A stretch of 64,000 nt of DNA from contig CAVXVZ010000013.1 in assembly GCA_963765375.1 (NCBI GenBank), forward strand, positions 1 to 64,000, written 5' to 3'. Both the position numbers and the translations under genes were made by a program. This DNA is from Roseiarcus sp963765375 (GTDB taxonomy: Bacteria > Pseudomonadota > Alphaproteobacteria > Rhizobiales > Beijerinckiaceae). This document shows positions 53,085 to 61,855 of the stretch, piece after piece (the first letter of the stretch is position 1; every line of letters starts with the position of its first letter). Below the pieces are notes generated by a model, which worked only from the letters and a program-made list of their open reading frames with translations, was not told the origin of the DNA and did not search any database.

Positions 53085-53834
53085 GTGCCGGACACTAAGC
53101 GCTTTGAAGGAATGACCGCCGTGGTGACCGGCGGAGCGTCGGGCATTGGCCTGACGTTCGCGCGTCGGTTTATCGCCGAGGGCGGGCGGGTCAGCTTATG
53201 GGACAACGATCCCGCGCGGCTTAAGGCGGCCACCGCCGAACTCGGCGACAAGAGCCGGGCCGAACGGGTCGATGTCGTGAACCCGGCCGATGTCGAGCGC
53301 GCGACCGAGGCGAGCCACACAACGATGGGCCAGATCGATGCGCTCGTCTGTTCGGCCGGGGTGGCGGGGCTCAACGCGCTGGTGATCGACTATCCAATCG
53401 ACGAATGGAAGCGGGTGTTCGACATCGACGTCCACGGCCTGTTCTACTGCAACCGCTTTGTCGCGAAGCATATGAAAGCGCGCGGCTACGGCCGCATCGT
53501 CAACATCGCCTCGATCGCCGGCAAGGAGGGCAACCCCAACGCGTCCGCGTACAGCGCCGCCAAGGCCGCGGTCATCGGCCTCACCAAGTCGCTCGGCAAG
53601 GAGCTGGTCAAGGACGGGATCACAGTCAACGCCATCACCCCGGCGACGATCGACACCCCGATCCTCGCGCAGGCATCGGCGGCGCACATCGCCTACATGC
53701 GCTCGAAGATCCCGATGGAGCGCTTCGGCACCGTTGACGAAGCGGCGGCGCTGATCTGCTGGCTCGCGAGCCGCGAGTGCTCGTTCTCGACCGGCGCCGT
53801 CTTCGACCTCTCGGGCGGCCGCGCCACCTATTGA
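53085..53834 (+). CDS. SDR-family dehydrogenase 3
   Basis: 249 residues from GTG 53085, with AGGAGG eight bases upstream. Classical SDR: AVVTGGASGIGLTFARRF, CSAGVAG, the catalytic NIASIAGKEGNPNASAYSAAK, and a C-terminal VFDLSGGRATY. Closest in feel to gluconate/3-oxoacyl-type reductases that act on sugar acids. Three different SDR enzymes in one operon point to several oxidation steps on one substrate. Confidence 0.9.
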   Translation: MPDTKRFEGMTAVVTGGASGIGLTFARRFIAEGGRVSLWDNDPARLKAATAELGDKSRAERVDVVNPADVERATEASHTTMGQIDALVCSAGVAGLNALVIDYPIDEWKRVFDIDVHGLFYCNRFVAKHMKARGYGRIVNIASIAGKEGNPNASAYSAAKAAVIGLTKSLGKELVKDGITVNAITPATIDTPILAQASAAHIAYMRSKIPMERFGTVDEAAALICWLASRECSFSTGAVFDLSGGRATY

Positions 53835-53841
53835 GGCTTAT

Positions 53842-54873
53842 GTGGGCGCCAGCAACGTGAGCGAGCAAGACCATGCGTTCGCGCCTGCCGCCGATCTCGT
53901 CGGGCCCCTGCGCCGCATGGGCCTCCTGAAGGCCGGGGAACGAGCTTGTCTTACGCCGCTGACCGGCGGCGTCTCTTCCGACATCTACCTGGTCGAGGCA
54001 GGCGGGCGCCGTTTCTGCGTCAAGCGCGCGCTGTCGAGGCTCAAGGTCGCGGCCCTATGGGAAGCGCCGGTCGAACGCAACGCGGCGGAGGCGGCATGGA
54101 TGCGCGCCGTCGCGGGCTGGCTGCCACGGGCCGTTCCGCGCATCCTCGGCGAAGACGCGGAGGCCGGCCTGTTCGCAATGGAATATCTCGCGCCCGAGGA
54201 CCATCGGCTGTGGAAGACTGAGCTTCTCGCGGGCTGCGTCGATTTGGATTTCGCCGCCGCCGTAGGGCGCGATCTCGCTCTCATCCATGCGCGGAGCGCG
54301 GCCGATCCCGGCGTTCCGGCAGCGTTCGCCAACGACGGCACGTTCGAGGCGATCCGCATCGAGCCCTATCTCCGCGCGACCGGCCGCGCCCACCCTGCGC
54401 TGGCGCCGCGCTTCGAGGCGCTCGCGCGGACAACGCTTTCGACCAAACGGGCGTTGGTTCACGGCGACGTGAGCCCGAAGAACATCCTTGATGGCCCGCT
54501 CGGGCCGGTGTTCCTCGACGCCGAATGCGCCTGGTTCGGCGATCCCGCCTTCGATGTTGCGTTCTGTCTCAACCATCTCCTGCTCAAGGGCGCGCGCGAC
54601 GGCGCGGACAGGACGGGTTACTGCTCTGCATTTTCGGCGCTGGCAGGCGCCTATCTCGCCGGAGTCGATTGGGAGAGCGCCAACGGTCTCGAAGCGCGCG
54701 CCGCTGCGCTGCTGCCGGCGCTCTTCCTGGGCAGAATCGACGGCAAATCGCCTGTCGAATACCTCTCCCTGGGGAGCGAGCGGGCGGACGTGCGCCGCGT
54801 GGCAGCTCCGCTGATCGCCGATCCGCCGCGTCGCCTGGAGGCCGTCGCCGGCGTATGGACAGGCGCGCGATGA
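53842..54873 (+). CDS. APH-family phosphotransferase (small-molecule kinase)
   Basis: 343 residues, eukaryotic-kinase-like fold. The N-lobe has TGGVSSDIYLVEAGGRRFCVKR with the ATP-binding Lys. The catalytic loop is LVHGDVSPKNIL (Asp and Asn), and the metal-binding Asp lies in GPVFLDAECAWFGDPAFDVAF. In this catabolic setting it likely phosphorylates a sugar acid and not an antibiotic. GTG 53842 or 53857 may be the start. ATGA overlap with the enolase-like gene suggests consecutive steps. Confidence 0.85.
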   Translation: MGASNVSEQDHAFAPAADLVGPLRRMGLLKAGERACLTPLTGGVSSDIYLVEAGGRRFCVKRALSRLKVAALWEAPVERNAAEAAWMRAVAGWLPRAVPRILGEDAEAGLFAMEYLAPEDHRLWKTELLAGCVDLDFAAAVGRDLALIHARSAADPGVPAAFANDGTFEAIRIEPYLRATGRAHPALAPRFEALARTTLSTKRALVHGDVSPKNILDGPLGPVFLDAECAWFGDPAFDVAFCLNHLLLKGARDGADRTGYCSAFSALAGAYLAGVDWESANGLEARAAALLPALFLGRIDGKSPVEYLSLGSERADVRRVAAPLIADPPRRLEAVAGVWTGAR

Positions 54874-56198
54874 GCGAACCCGTGATCCGATCGCTTGTTG
54901 CGCGGCGCATCTGGGACTCACGCGGCTGCCCGACCGTCGAGGCGGAAGTCGCGTTGAGCGACGGGGCGGTGGGGCGTGGAATAGCGCCGGCCGGTGCGTC
55001 GCGCGGCGCCCGCGAGGCGATCGACAAGCGTGATGGCGGAAAGCGCCTCGGCGGACTCGATGTGCAAAATGCGCTCGAAGGGATGCGGACTGAGATCGCC
55101 CCGGCTCTCGCCGGCCTCGACCCGTTCGATCAGGCGAGCGTCGACGCCAGGCTCATCGCCCTCGACGGCACGCCGGACAAAGCGAGGCTCGGCGGAAACG
55201 CGCTGACCGCGGCGTCGCTCGCGGTGCTGCAAGCGGCGGCAGCCAGCCGCGGCCTGCCGCTCTGGCGTCATTGCCTTGGCGACCGGCCGGCGATCGTTCC
55301 GCTGCCGGAAATCCAGATCTTCGGCGGCGGCGCCCATGCCGGACGGCGAACCGACGTCCAGGACTTCATGGTCGTCGCGCCGCGCGCCAAGAGCTTCGCC
55401 GAGGCATTGGCGGTGACTGCGGACGTCTACCACGCCGCCGGCGCGATCATGGCCGAGCGCGGCCTCCTGCAGGGCGTCGCCGATGAAGGCGGCTGGTGGC
55501 CGGCGTTTTCGACCAACGAGGAGGCGCTCGAAACGCTGATGCGGGCGATTGAGCGCGCCGGGCTCGCTCACGGAACGGACGTCGCGATATCCCTCGACGT
55601 CGCCGCGTCGGAATTCGGCCGCGGCGGCCGCTACCGACTCGGGCTCGAAAAGCGCGAGCTAAACCGCGACGCAATGGCCGAAATGCTCCTCGGCTGGTGC
55701 GCCCGCTATCCGATCCTGTCGATCGAAGACCCGTTCGCCGAGGACGACGATCGGGGGTTCGAGCAATTTACCGCCGCTGTCGGCCACCGCATCCAGGTGA
55801 TCGGCGACGATTACCTCGTCACGAGTGCGGGGAGGGTGCGCGAGGCGGCGCGCCGACGCAGCGTCAATGCGGTTCTCATCAAGGTCAATCAGGCGGGTAC
55901 GGTCAGCGAAGCCAAGGCTGCATGCGACGAAGCGCGCCGCTCTGGCTTCGGAACGATCGTCTCGGCGCGCTCGGGCGAGACCGAGGACACATCGATCGTT
56001 CATCTCGCGATCGGCTGGGGCGCCGGCCAACTGAAGGTTGGCTCGTTCGCGCGCTCCGAGCGGATGGCGAAATGGAACGAGGCGCTCCGGATCGAGGAGG
56101 CGCTCGGTGCGGAAGCGCGCTTCGCCGGACTCGACGAGATGCCGATGCGCCGGAAGGCGCTGAAGCCGGCGACGCCGGCGTCTGGAAGCAGCGAATGA
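54870..56198 (+). CDS. Enolase paralogue with altered active site
   Basis: 442 residues aligning along the whole length with phosphopyruvate hydratase. Kept: metal ligands Asp243, Glu286 and Asp313, Glu206 (DEGG), Lys338 (LIKVNQAGT), Lys389 and His156. Changed: the residue equal to yeast Glu168 is Asp165 (VQDFM), the position of yeast His373 is Ala366 (SARSGETED), and the mobile loop reads GASRG instead of GASTG. The base Lys338 and metal site are intact, so it probably still performs an enolase-type elimination, perhaps on a larger substrate. It is coupled to the kinase upstream and the esterase downstream (ATGA both sides). A housekeeping enolase should be elsewhere. Confidence 0.88.
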   Translation: MSEPVIRSLVARRIWDSRGCPTVEAEVALSDGAVGRGIAPAGASRGAREAIDKRDGGKRLGGLDVQNALEGMRTEIAPALAGLDPFDQASVDARLIALDGTPDKARLGGNALTAASLAVLQAAAASRGLPLWRHCLGDRPAIVPLPEIQIFGGGAHAGRRTDVQDFMVVAPRAKSFAEALAVTADVYHAAGAIMAERGLLQGVADEGGWWPAFSTNEEALETLMRAIERAGLAHGTDVAISLDVAASEFGRGGRYRLGLEKRELNRDAMAEMLLGWCARYPILSIEDPFAEDDDRGFEQFTAAVGHRIQVIGDDYLVTSAGRVREAARRRSVNAVLIKVNQAGTVSEAKAACDEARRSGFGTIVSARSGETEDTSIVHLAIGWGAGQLKVGSFARSERMAKWNEALRIEEALGAEARFAGLDEMPMRRKALKPATPASGSSE

Positions 56199-57688
56199 AG
56201 CCGAAGATTCTTTCGATCGAGGGCGGCGCGCTCGCCATTCCCGAGCCGGACGTCGGGGGCGTTCGCATCTACAAGGGCATCCCCTATGCCGCGCCGCCGC
56301 TCGGACCGTTGCGATGGCTGCCGCCTCAGCCCGTTCCGGCGTGGACGGGCGTACGGCCCTCGAACGTCTTCGGGCCGAATTCGCTGCAGGGCGTCGTCTG
56401 GGATGACATCGACCCGTTCGTGGTCGGCGTCTCCGAGGATTGCCTCTACCTGAATGTCTGGACGCCGGCTGCGCCTGGCGAGGGCGCTCGATTGTCGACG
56501 ATGGTCTGGATTCACGGGGGCGGGTTTGTCGCCGGATCCGGGGCCGAGCCGCGCTACGACGGCGCTCATCTCGCCGCGCGGGGCATCGTCGTCGTCACCC
56601 TCAACCATCGGCTCAATGCGCTGGGCTTTCTCGCCCATCCCGAGCTCACCGCTGAATCGGGTCATCGCGCCTCTGGCAACTATGGGTTTCTCGATCTTGT
56701 CGCGGCGCTTGGATGGGCGAAGCGCAACATTGCCGCCTTCGGCGGCGACCCGGCCAAGATCACGATCGCAGGCGAGTCCGCCGGTTCGTTCGCCGCGAGC
56801 GCCCTCATGGCTTCGCCGCTCGCCAAGGGATTGTTCGTCCGAGTCATCGGCGAGAGCGGAGCGTTGTTCGCTTCTCCTGTTCGCAGGCCGGTATCTCTCG
56901 CCGAGGCCGAGGTCGCTGGAGTGGACTTCATGCGCAAGGTCGGAGCGAAATCCGTGGCAGCGCTGCGCGCCGCCCCGGCTGACGCCATCCTCGCCGCCGC
57001 ACCCGGACCCGGCTTCCGCCCGATCGTCGATGGATGGTTTCTCCCTCGCCCGCCGGCTGAGATCTTCGCCGCCGCCGAGCAGAGCGACGTTCCATTGATG
57101 GCCGGCTGGAACAAGGATGAGGGCTTCAACTTCACGCTGCTGCAGGGCACCGATGCGAAGCGCCCATACGCCGATCTGGTGCGGGCCAGGTTTGGCGAGG
57201 GCGCGGACGAAGCCCAGTGGCACTATGCGGGCGGATCGCCGGGTGCTGACGCAGCATCGGCGGCCGCTCTCGGCGCCGACCTCGAAATCATCCATCCGAC
57301 CTGGGCATGGATCGAGGCGCAGAAGCAAAGCGGGCGGGCCGACATTTTCCGCTTCCGTTTCGACCGCGCGCCGCTCACTCCGGAGGGTTGGTTTGGCGAG
57401 CGCGCGAGCCGCGAGGCAGGCGCCTTCCACGCCAGCGAAATCCCCTATGTGTTCGACAATCTCGCGGCCTTTCCTTGGCTGATCGACGACGCCGACCGGG
57501 AGCTGGCGAGGCTTGCCTCCAGCTACTGGATCAACTTCGTCAGAAGTGGGGACCCCAACGGCCCCGGCCTGCCGCACTGGCCGTCCTACCGCAGCGCCGA
57601 GTCGCCGGTGATGATGCTGGGAGCCCCGCCCAGGGCGGGACCGGAGGAATGGCGGGTGCGCCACCTGTTCCTGCAGCGGGCGGTGTAG
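56195..57688 (+). CDS. Type-B carboxylesterase
   Basis: 497 residues of the carboxylesterase/lipase alpha/beta-hydrolase family: IYKGIPYAAPPLGPLRW, SEDCLYLNVWTP, the oxyanion loop WIHGGGFVAGSG, the nucleophile Ser in ITIAGESAGSFAA, and the later His in FHASEIPYVFDN. No signal peptide is seen, so it should be cytoplasmic. Last gene of the catabolic operon; it may open an ester or lactone of the imported compound. Confidence 0.92.
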   Translation: MKPKILSIEGGALAIPEPDVGGVRIYKGIPYAAPPLGPLRWLPPQPVPAWTGVRPSNVFGPNSLQGVVWDDIDPFVVGVSEDCLYLNVWTPAAPGEGARLSTMVWIHGGGFVAGSGAEPRYDGAHLAARGIVVVTLNHRLNALGFLAHPELTAESGHRASGNYGFLDLVAALGWAKRNIAAFGGDPAKITIAGESAGSFAASALMASPLAKGLFVRVIGESGALFASPVRRPVSLAEAEVAGVDFMRKVGAKSVAALRAAPADAILAAAPGPGFRPIVDGWFLPRPPAEIFAAAEQSDVPLMAGWNKDEGFNFTLLQGTDAKRPYADLVRARFGEGADEAQWHYAGGSPGADAASAAALGADLEIIHPTWAWIEAQKQSGRADIFRFRFDRAPLTPEGWFGERASREAGAFHASEIPYVFDNLAAFPWLIDDADRELARLASSYWINFVRSGDPNGPGLPHWPSYRSAESPVMMLGAPPRAGPEEWRVRHLFLQRAV

Positions 57689-57778
57689 GGGCAAAAACAC
57701 AGGCCGGGGGGAGGCGCGAACGATGGCGTCGCGCCCTTCGCCTTCGCCTGTGATAGGCTCGCCGGGGGAGAAAACGCG

Positions 57779-59338
57779 ATGGCTAAGGGACGCGCTCAAA
57801 GGGCGCCAGCAGCGCCGCGGCCGCTTGACCTCAATCCCGAGCGCGCCACGCGGGCCGACCGGCCGCCCTATGCGATCGTCGACATTGGCTCGAACTCGGT
57901 CCGGCTCCTGGTCTATGACCAGCTCGGCCGGGCGCCGATGCCGCGCTTCAACGAAAAATCCCTTCTCCGCCTCGCGGAAGGACTCTCCGAGACAGGCGTC
58001 ATCGCGCCGGACGGCTTTCGCCGCGCCGTCCAGGCCGTGGGGCGATTTCGCGCCATCGCCGACGCGATGGGCGTCGGTCGAATCGACGCCGTGGCGACCG
58101 AGGCCATGCGTCGCGCTGCGAACGGACCGAAGCTCGCCGCGGCGATCGAGGCGGAGTGCGGCCTCAAAGTTCAAATCCTCAGCGGGGCTGATGAAGCGAG
58201 GTTCTCGACGCTGGGCGTGATCTCGGGGTTCTTCCGGCCGCTCGGGTCGGTCGGCGACATGGGCGGCGGCAGCCTCGAAGTCGCGGAAGCGATTGACGAC
58301 CATGTGGGAGAGCGCTGGGTCAGTCTGCCGCTCGGCGCTCTGCCGGTTGAGGCCATGTTGCGGGCCGGCTTTTCGGCGGCGAAGCGCCAGATCGACGAAA
58401 TCCTGCGCCGAAGTCTGCCGCGCGAGCTGGCGCGGCCGGTGTTCTATCCGGTTGGCGGCGGCTGGCGTACGCTGGCGAAAGCGCACATGGAGGCTGTCGG
58501 CGCGCCGGTGAGAGTCGTCCACGGCTATACGATCGGCGCCGTCGAGGCGCGCCAATTCGCTCGTGCAGTCTCGCGGCTTTCGACGGCGAAACTGTCGGCG
58601 ACCCCGGGCGTGACGGAACGGCGGGCGCGGACATTGCCGGCGGCGGCGTTGGCGCTTGACCGTCTGTTGAAACATCTGGCGCCCGAACGCGTCGTCTTTT
58701 CCGCTCTCGGCCTGCGCGAGGGATTTCTCTATTCCCAGCTCAGCCGGGAGGAGCGATATCTCGATCCGCTGGTCGAGGGCGCACAGCTTATCGGTCTGCC
58801 GCTCGCGCGAGTGCCTGATTTCGCGCCTGAACTGGTGTCGTGGACAGCGAACCTCGCGACCGGCGAAACCGCGTCGGAGAAGCGGCTCCGCGTTGCGATC
58901 TGCGCCCTCTCCGACATTGCTTGGCGGGACGCGCCCGATCTCCGCGCGGAAGAGAGTTTTCGCCGGCTTTTGCAGTTTCCGTTTATCGGCGTCACCCACC
59001 CCGAGAGAGTGTTCATCGCCGCCGCCATTCACGCCCGCTACGCCGGACGGCCGGATGCTCAGTGGCTCATCCCCTCCGTCCGCCTGCTCGCGCCTGCCGA
59101 GCGGCGCCGGGCGCAAATTCTCGGCCGGGCCATTCTGCTTGCCTACCGCTTTTCCGGCGGCGTGCCGACGGTGCTGGAGAGCGCGCGATTGCGTATCGAC
59201 CCGAATAGCGTCCGGCTGGAAGTCACCGCGGCCGCGCGCGCCCCCGACAGCGAAGTGGTGAGCGATCGCCTGAAGCTGCTCGCCGCCGCCATCGGGGTCA
59301 AGCGAAGCGAGGTCGTCGACATTGACACGGCGCCATAG
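57779..59338 (+). CDS. ppx: Exopolyphosphatase / GppA-type phosphatase
   Basis: 519 residues. The actin-like phosphatase fold has the phosphate-1 motif YAIVDIGSNSVRLLVYD, the catalytic Glu region DAVATEAMRRA, and the phosphate-2 motif GDMGGGSLEVAE. The C-terminal helical (HD-like) region extends to the end, as in the longer alphaproteobacterial Ppx. It hydrolyses polyphosphate or pppGpp; the two activities cannot be told apart here. ATG 57779 lies 90 bases after the esterase and appears to be a separate unit. Confidence 0.92.
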   Translation: MAKGRAQRAPAAPRPLDLNPERATRADRPPYAIVDIGSNSVRLLVYDQLGRAPMPRFNEKSLLRLAEGLSETGVIAPDGFRRAVQAVGRFRAIADAMGVGRIDAVATEAMRRAANGPKLAAAIEAECGLKVQILSGADEARFSTLGVISGFFRPLGSVGDMGGGSLEVAEAIDDHVGERWVSLPLGALPVEAMLRAGFSAAKRQIDEILRRSLPRELARPVFYPVGGGWRTLAKAHMEAVGAPVRVVHGYTIGAVEARQFARAVSRLSTAKLSATPGVTERRARTLPAAALALDRLLKHLAPERVVFSALGLREGFLYSQLSREERYLDPLVEGAQLIGLPLARVPDFAPELVSWTANLATGETASEKRLRVAICALSDIAWRDAPDLRAEESFRRLLQFPFIGVTHPERVFIAAAIHARYAGRPDAQWLIPSVRLLAPAERRRAQILGRAILLAYRFSGGVPTVLESARLRIDPNSVRLEVTAAARAPDSEVVSDRLKLLAAAIGVKRSEVVDIDTAP

Positions 59339-59391
59339 TCCGGCCGGGCGCCGACTCGCCGCTTTGACCGGGCGCACGGAAGGTCTGCCCC

Positions 59392-60045
59392 TCACCCTGC
59401 CGGCGCGGATTGCGGAACCGAGTTCGCCTGAAGAACAGGTTGGATGCGCGTCAGCCCCACCGCCGCCATCACGTCCGAATTGTTGCGCGCGTCGAGCGCA
59501 TAGTCCTGGAGACGCAATAGCGAGAGTCGGCCGCCGCCTTTGGCGTCGGTCGAACTCCAGTCGTCAAACATGAGGAACTTGAGATCGGCTACGCCAGCCG
59601 CTTCCTTCACCCACAGGGCCGAAGTAATCTCGATCGCGTCGCCGAACGACAGGGTGCGCGGCTTTTCTTCCGCCTCGCGGACCTCGTCGGACCTTTGCCA
59701 TTTTGCGTCACGGAGCCGAGCCACGCGCAGCATTGTGTTCGGATCGGGCGTCACAAGCGTCGCGAGTGAGCGTATATAGCGGGTCAAATCTTCGAGAGTA
59801 TCGAAGCGTCCAGGAATGAACATCGACGGGCGGAGCTGAGCAAACAGGATACTGCTGACCCATACGCGGCGCTTCCCCACCGCAGCCTGGGTCAAAATCG
59901 TCTCGATGTAGTGTTCGGCTTCGCCTGAGCTCCCGCTCGCGTGGCGCAGAAAGACGTTTGTATGGAGGAAATGCTTATCGCGATCGGGTGGACCCGATCG
60001 CGACTCCGTTTGGGCAAAAGGGAGTGGATACATCTTAGGTTTCAC
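59392..60045 (-). CDS. PIN-domain-like protein with altered acidic residues
   Basis: 217 residues. The fold pattern is PIN-like: HFLHTNVFLRHAS in the place of the usual LDTNVLL motif (Asp replaced by His28), WVSSILFAQLRPS where a conserved Glu is normally found, and TLSFGDAIEITSALWV plus LKFLMFDDW, which keep the C-terminal Asp residues. Loss of the first Asp would weaken or abolish nuclease activity. No antitoxin-like small ORF sits directly upstream, so a toxin-antitoxin role is not supported. The start is GTG 60045 or ATG 60033. Confidence 0.6.
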   Translation of the reverse strand: MKPKMYPLPFAQTESRSGPPDRDKHFLHTNVFLRHASGSSGEAEHYIETILTQAAVGKRRVWVSSILFAQLRPSMFIPGRFDTLEDLTRYIRSLATLVTPDPNTMLRVARLRDAKWQRSDEVREAEEKPRTLSFGDAIEITSALWVKEAAGVADLKFLMFDDWSSTDAKGGGRLSLLRLQDYALDARNNSDVMAAVGLTRIQPVLQANSVPQSAPAG

Positions 60046-60349
60046 ACTTCACGTTGCAGGGGAGCGAGGGCGGAGGTCGAGAGAGTCTGGCGCGTGGTGA
60101 TTGTGCTAATAGCCGCGACCCTTTTACGCTTTCGCGCCAATATTGGTTGAGGGACCATTTATTGAGATGACGATGAATTGGAGATGAATTGGCGCGAGTG
60201 CAGATAGGGATCTCCGCGGTTCGCGCTGGCGCGCCGCATTGTCGCAGAGGCCTGCGTCGTCGATTGGCCGCGCCCGTTCTCGCGCTTCGGATCGCGCTGC
60301 TGGTTCGCGCATCGGTCGCACAGGAAACACGTTCAGGGGGGCGCGGACC
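60046..60349. other. Intergenic region without a recognisable gene
   Basis: 304 bases between the divergent PIN-like gene and AraC remnant. A short tandem-like repeat GATGAATTGG occurs at about 60172-60181 and 60183-60192. Promoters of both genes should lie here but I cannot name their boxes. Confidence 0.4.
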
Positions 60350-60800
60350 ATGACCGCGGGCGCGATCCGGCAGGCGCTGCCGACGGTGTCGGGGTTCGCG
60401 GTCAAAAGCGCCATTGCGGCCCTGCGCCAGCGCAGCACGGACCCCAGGCCGCTGCTTCATCGCGCCGGTCTCGCCGAGGGCGACCTGGACACTTCCCAGC
60501 GCCGCCTTGCTGCCACACCGACGCGCTCGAGCGGAGGTCGTCGCCAAGGCGCTGGCGCTGAGCTCGAGAACGCTTGCGCGGAGGCTCGCTGAGGAAGGCA
60601 CGAATTTCGCCGAGGTCATCGACGGCCTGCGGCGCAGCCTCGCCGCACAATATCTCCACGAGTCGGGCTTCACGCTGGCGCAGATCGGATGGCTTCTTGG
60701 CTATGAAGGCCCGACCTCGTTTCATCATGCCTTCAAGCGCTGGACCGGCCGTTCGCCGTCCCTCGCCAGAGGCGAGACGCGGCTTCCCCCGCCGAGATAG
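60350..60800 (+). pseudogene. AraC-family regulator, internally deleted and frameshifted
   Basis: The first ~52 residues (from ATG 60350: SGFAVKSAIAALRQRSTDPR, PLLHRAGLAEGDLD) match the N-terminus of AraC regulators with an arabinose-binding-type domain. After a frameshift near 60510 the sequence resumes in the C-terminal DNA-binding domain: LSSRTLARRLAEEGTNFAEV, AAQYLHESGFTLAQIGWLLG and FHHAFKRWTGRSP. About 200 central residues are missing. No functional sensor domain can be made. Confidence 0.8.
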
Positions 60801-60977
60801 AGTCGGGCTTTCGCCGGAGGGCGCATGGAAGTGGCGCGAAAAAGCAGAAACTTGGCCGCGCCGAGTAGGACGCGCGCGCCCCGACCGTCTATCGACGCCG
60901 GCCGGCCGCGCCTGCCTGAAGGTAAGCGTTGGGGGCGGCGCGATAATGCTGCCGCACAACAAAGCCGGCATCCCCTA

Positions 60978-61017
60978 AGCCCCGCGCAGAGCAACCCCCT
61001 CTGGCGGGGCTTTTCTT
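60978..61017 (+). terminator. Rho-independent terminator
   Basis: A perfect 8-base stem AGCCCCGC (60978-60985) and GCGGGGCT (61004-61011), followed by TTTCTTT. Oriented to stop plus-strand transcription. No intact plus-strand gene ends close by (the AraC remnant ends at 60800), so it may serve a short RNA or the former regulator. Confidence 0.75.
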
Positions 61018-61056
61018 TGGCGAGAACGAGGGCGCTGACTTGCGTCCTGCGACCCG

Positions 61057-61617
61057 CTATCCAGAATGGGTCTGGAGTTCTTTCCGCGCCGCGCGGTTTC
61101 CGGCCGCTCGCGCGTCAGCCTCGCACATGTACGCGCCCCGTTTGGTGTGCCCGTAATAGTGGGTTCCCGAGTAGTGATAAACTCGCGACGGGGTGTTGAC
61201 CCACACGACGGTGTCGGCTGGGCAGCGGGCGCGGGCCGCCAATTCGGTCGTGTATTCGCCTGCCCGGGGGGCCGAGGGCGCGCTGGCGTTCGTCGCCGGC
61301 GCGGAGGCCGGAGCCGACGGCTGCCACCATGGGAACAGAGAGCCTGACTGCGTGGCTGGCGCGGGCGCTGGGGCCGGAGCCGGCGCAGGTGCGAATGTTC
61401 CGGAGGATGGCGCGGCGGCGCTGCTTTCGCGCGTGCGGCATTGCGAAAGAAACTGCGGCCAGGTTGCGCCGCCGGTCGTTCCCGCCGCCTGGGCCTGCTT
61501 CCACTGGCTCGCGCACGCGGCCATCACGCTTTCGGCGTTCGCGGCGGTCGAACTGGCGCAAGCGAACCCAAGGGCGATCGCCGCCGCCGTCAGCAAGGGA
61601 ACGAGTGAATGGCGCAT
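61057..61617 (-). CDS. Small secreted alphaproteobacterial protein
   Basis: 186 residues. Signal peptide ending TAANAESV. The first mature segment CASQWKQAQAAGTTGGATWP resembles the PsiF-like repeats frequent in rhizobial secreted proteins. Then comes an Ala/Pro repeat (APAPAPAPAPA, about 77-90). The C-terminal block CPADTVVWVNTPSRVYHYSG and YGHTKRGAYMCEADARAAGN is a conserved domain in many alphaproteobacterial exported proteins, with two Cys. ATG 61617 has GGTGGGGA at good distance. The function is unknown. Confidence 0.82.
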   Translation of the reverse strand: MRHSLVPLLTAAAIALGFACASSTAANAESVMAACASQWKQAQAAGTTGGATWPQFLSQCRTRESSAAAPSSGTFAPAPAPAPAPAPATQSGSLFPWWQPSAPASAPATNASAPSAPRAGEYTTELAARARCPADTVVWVNTPSRVYHYSGTHYYGHTKRGAYMCEADARAAGNRAARKELQTHSG

Positions 61618-61855
61618 TGACATCCCCACCCAATTCGAAGCCCGCAAAGGGCTGCGCCACCAGCCTACCTCGACCAGGGCCGTCCCGCCAAGTCGGATCC
61701 CCCATTTGAGGTCGAGGTCCAGAAAGCATGGTGAATCCGCCCCCAGGATTGAGAGCAAGAAATACGAGTCTATTGCCGAATTTCGTGCTCTTCGATGCGC
61801 CTTTCGTACACGCGAGAAGGCGGCCAAGAACCGCCCCTGTACTCTCCTCCAGCGC

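Noticed and set aside
53842..54873. Aminoglycoside resistance gene
   Set aside because: The APH fold is shared by many metabolic kinases; operon context with transporter, dehydrogenases and enolase-like enzyme favours a catabolic kinase.
59392..60045. VapBC toxin-antitoxin pair
   Set aside because: No antitoxin-sized ORF is adjacent and the first catalytic Asp of the PIN domain is missing.
60948..61017. Attenuator: a ten-codon ORF (ATG 60948) directly before the terminator at 60978
   Set aside because: The peptide shows no regulatory codon run, no alternative hairpin is visible, and no plus-strand structural gene follows.
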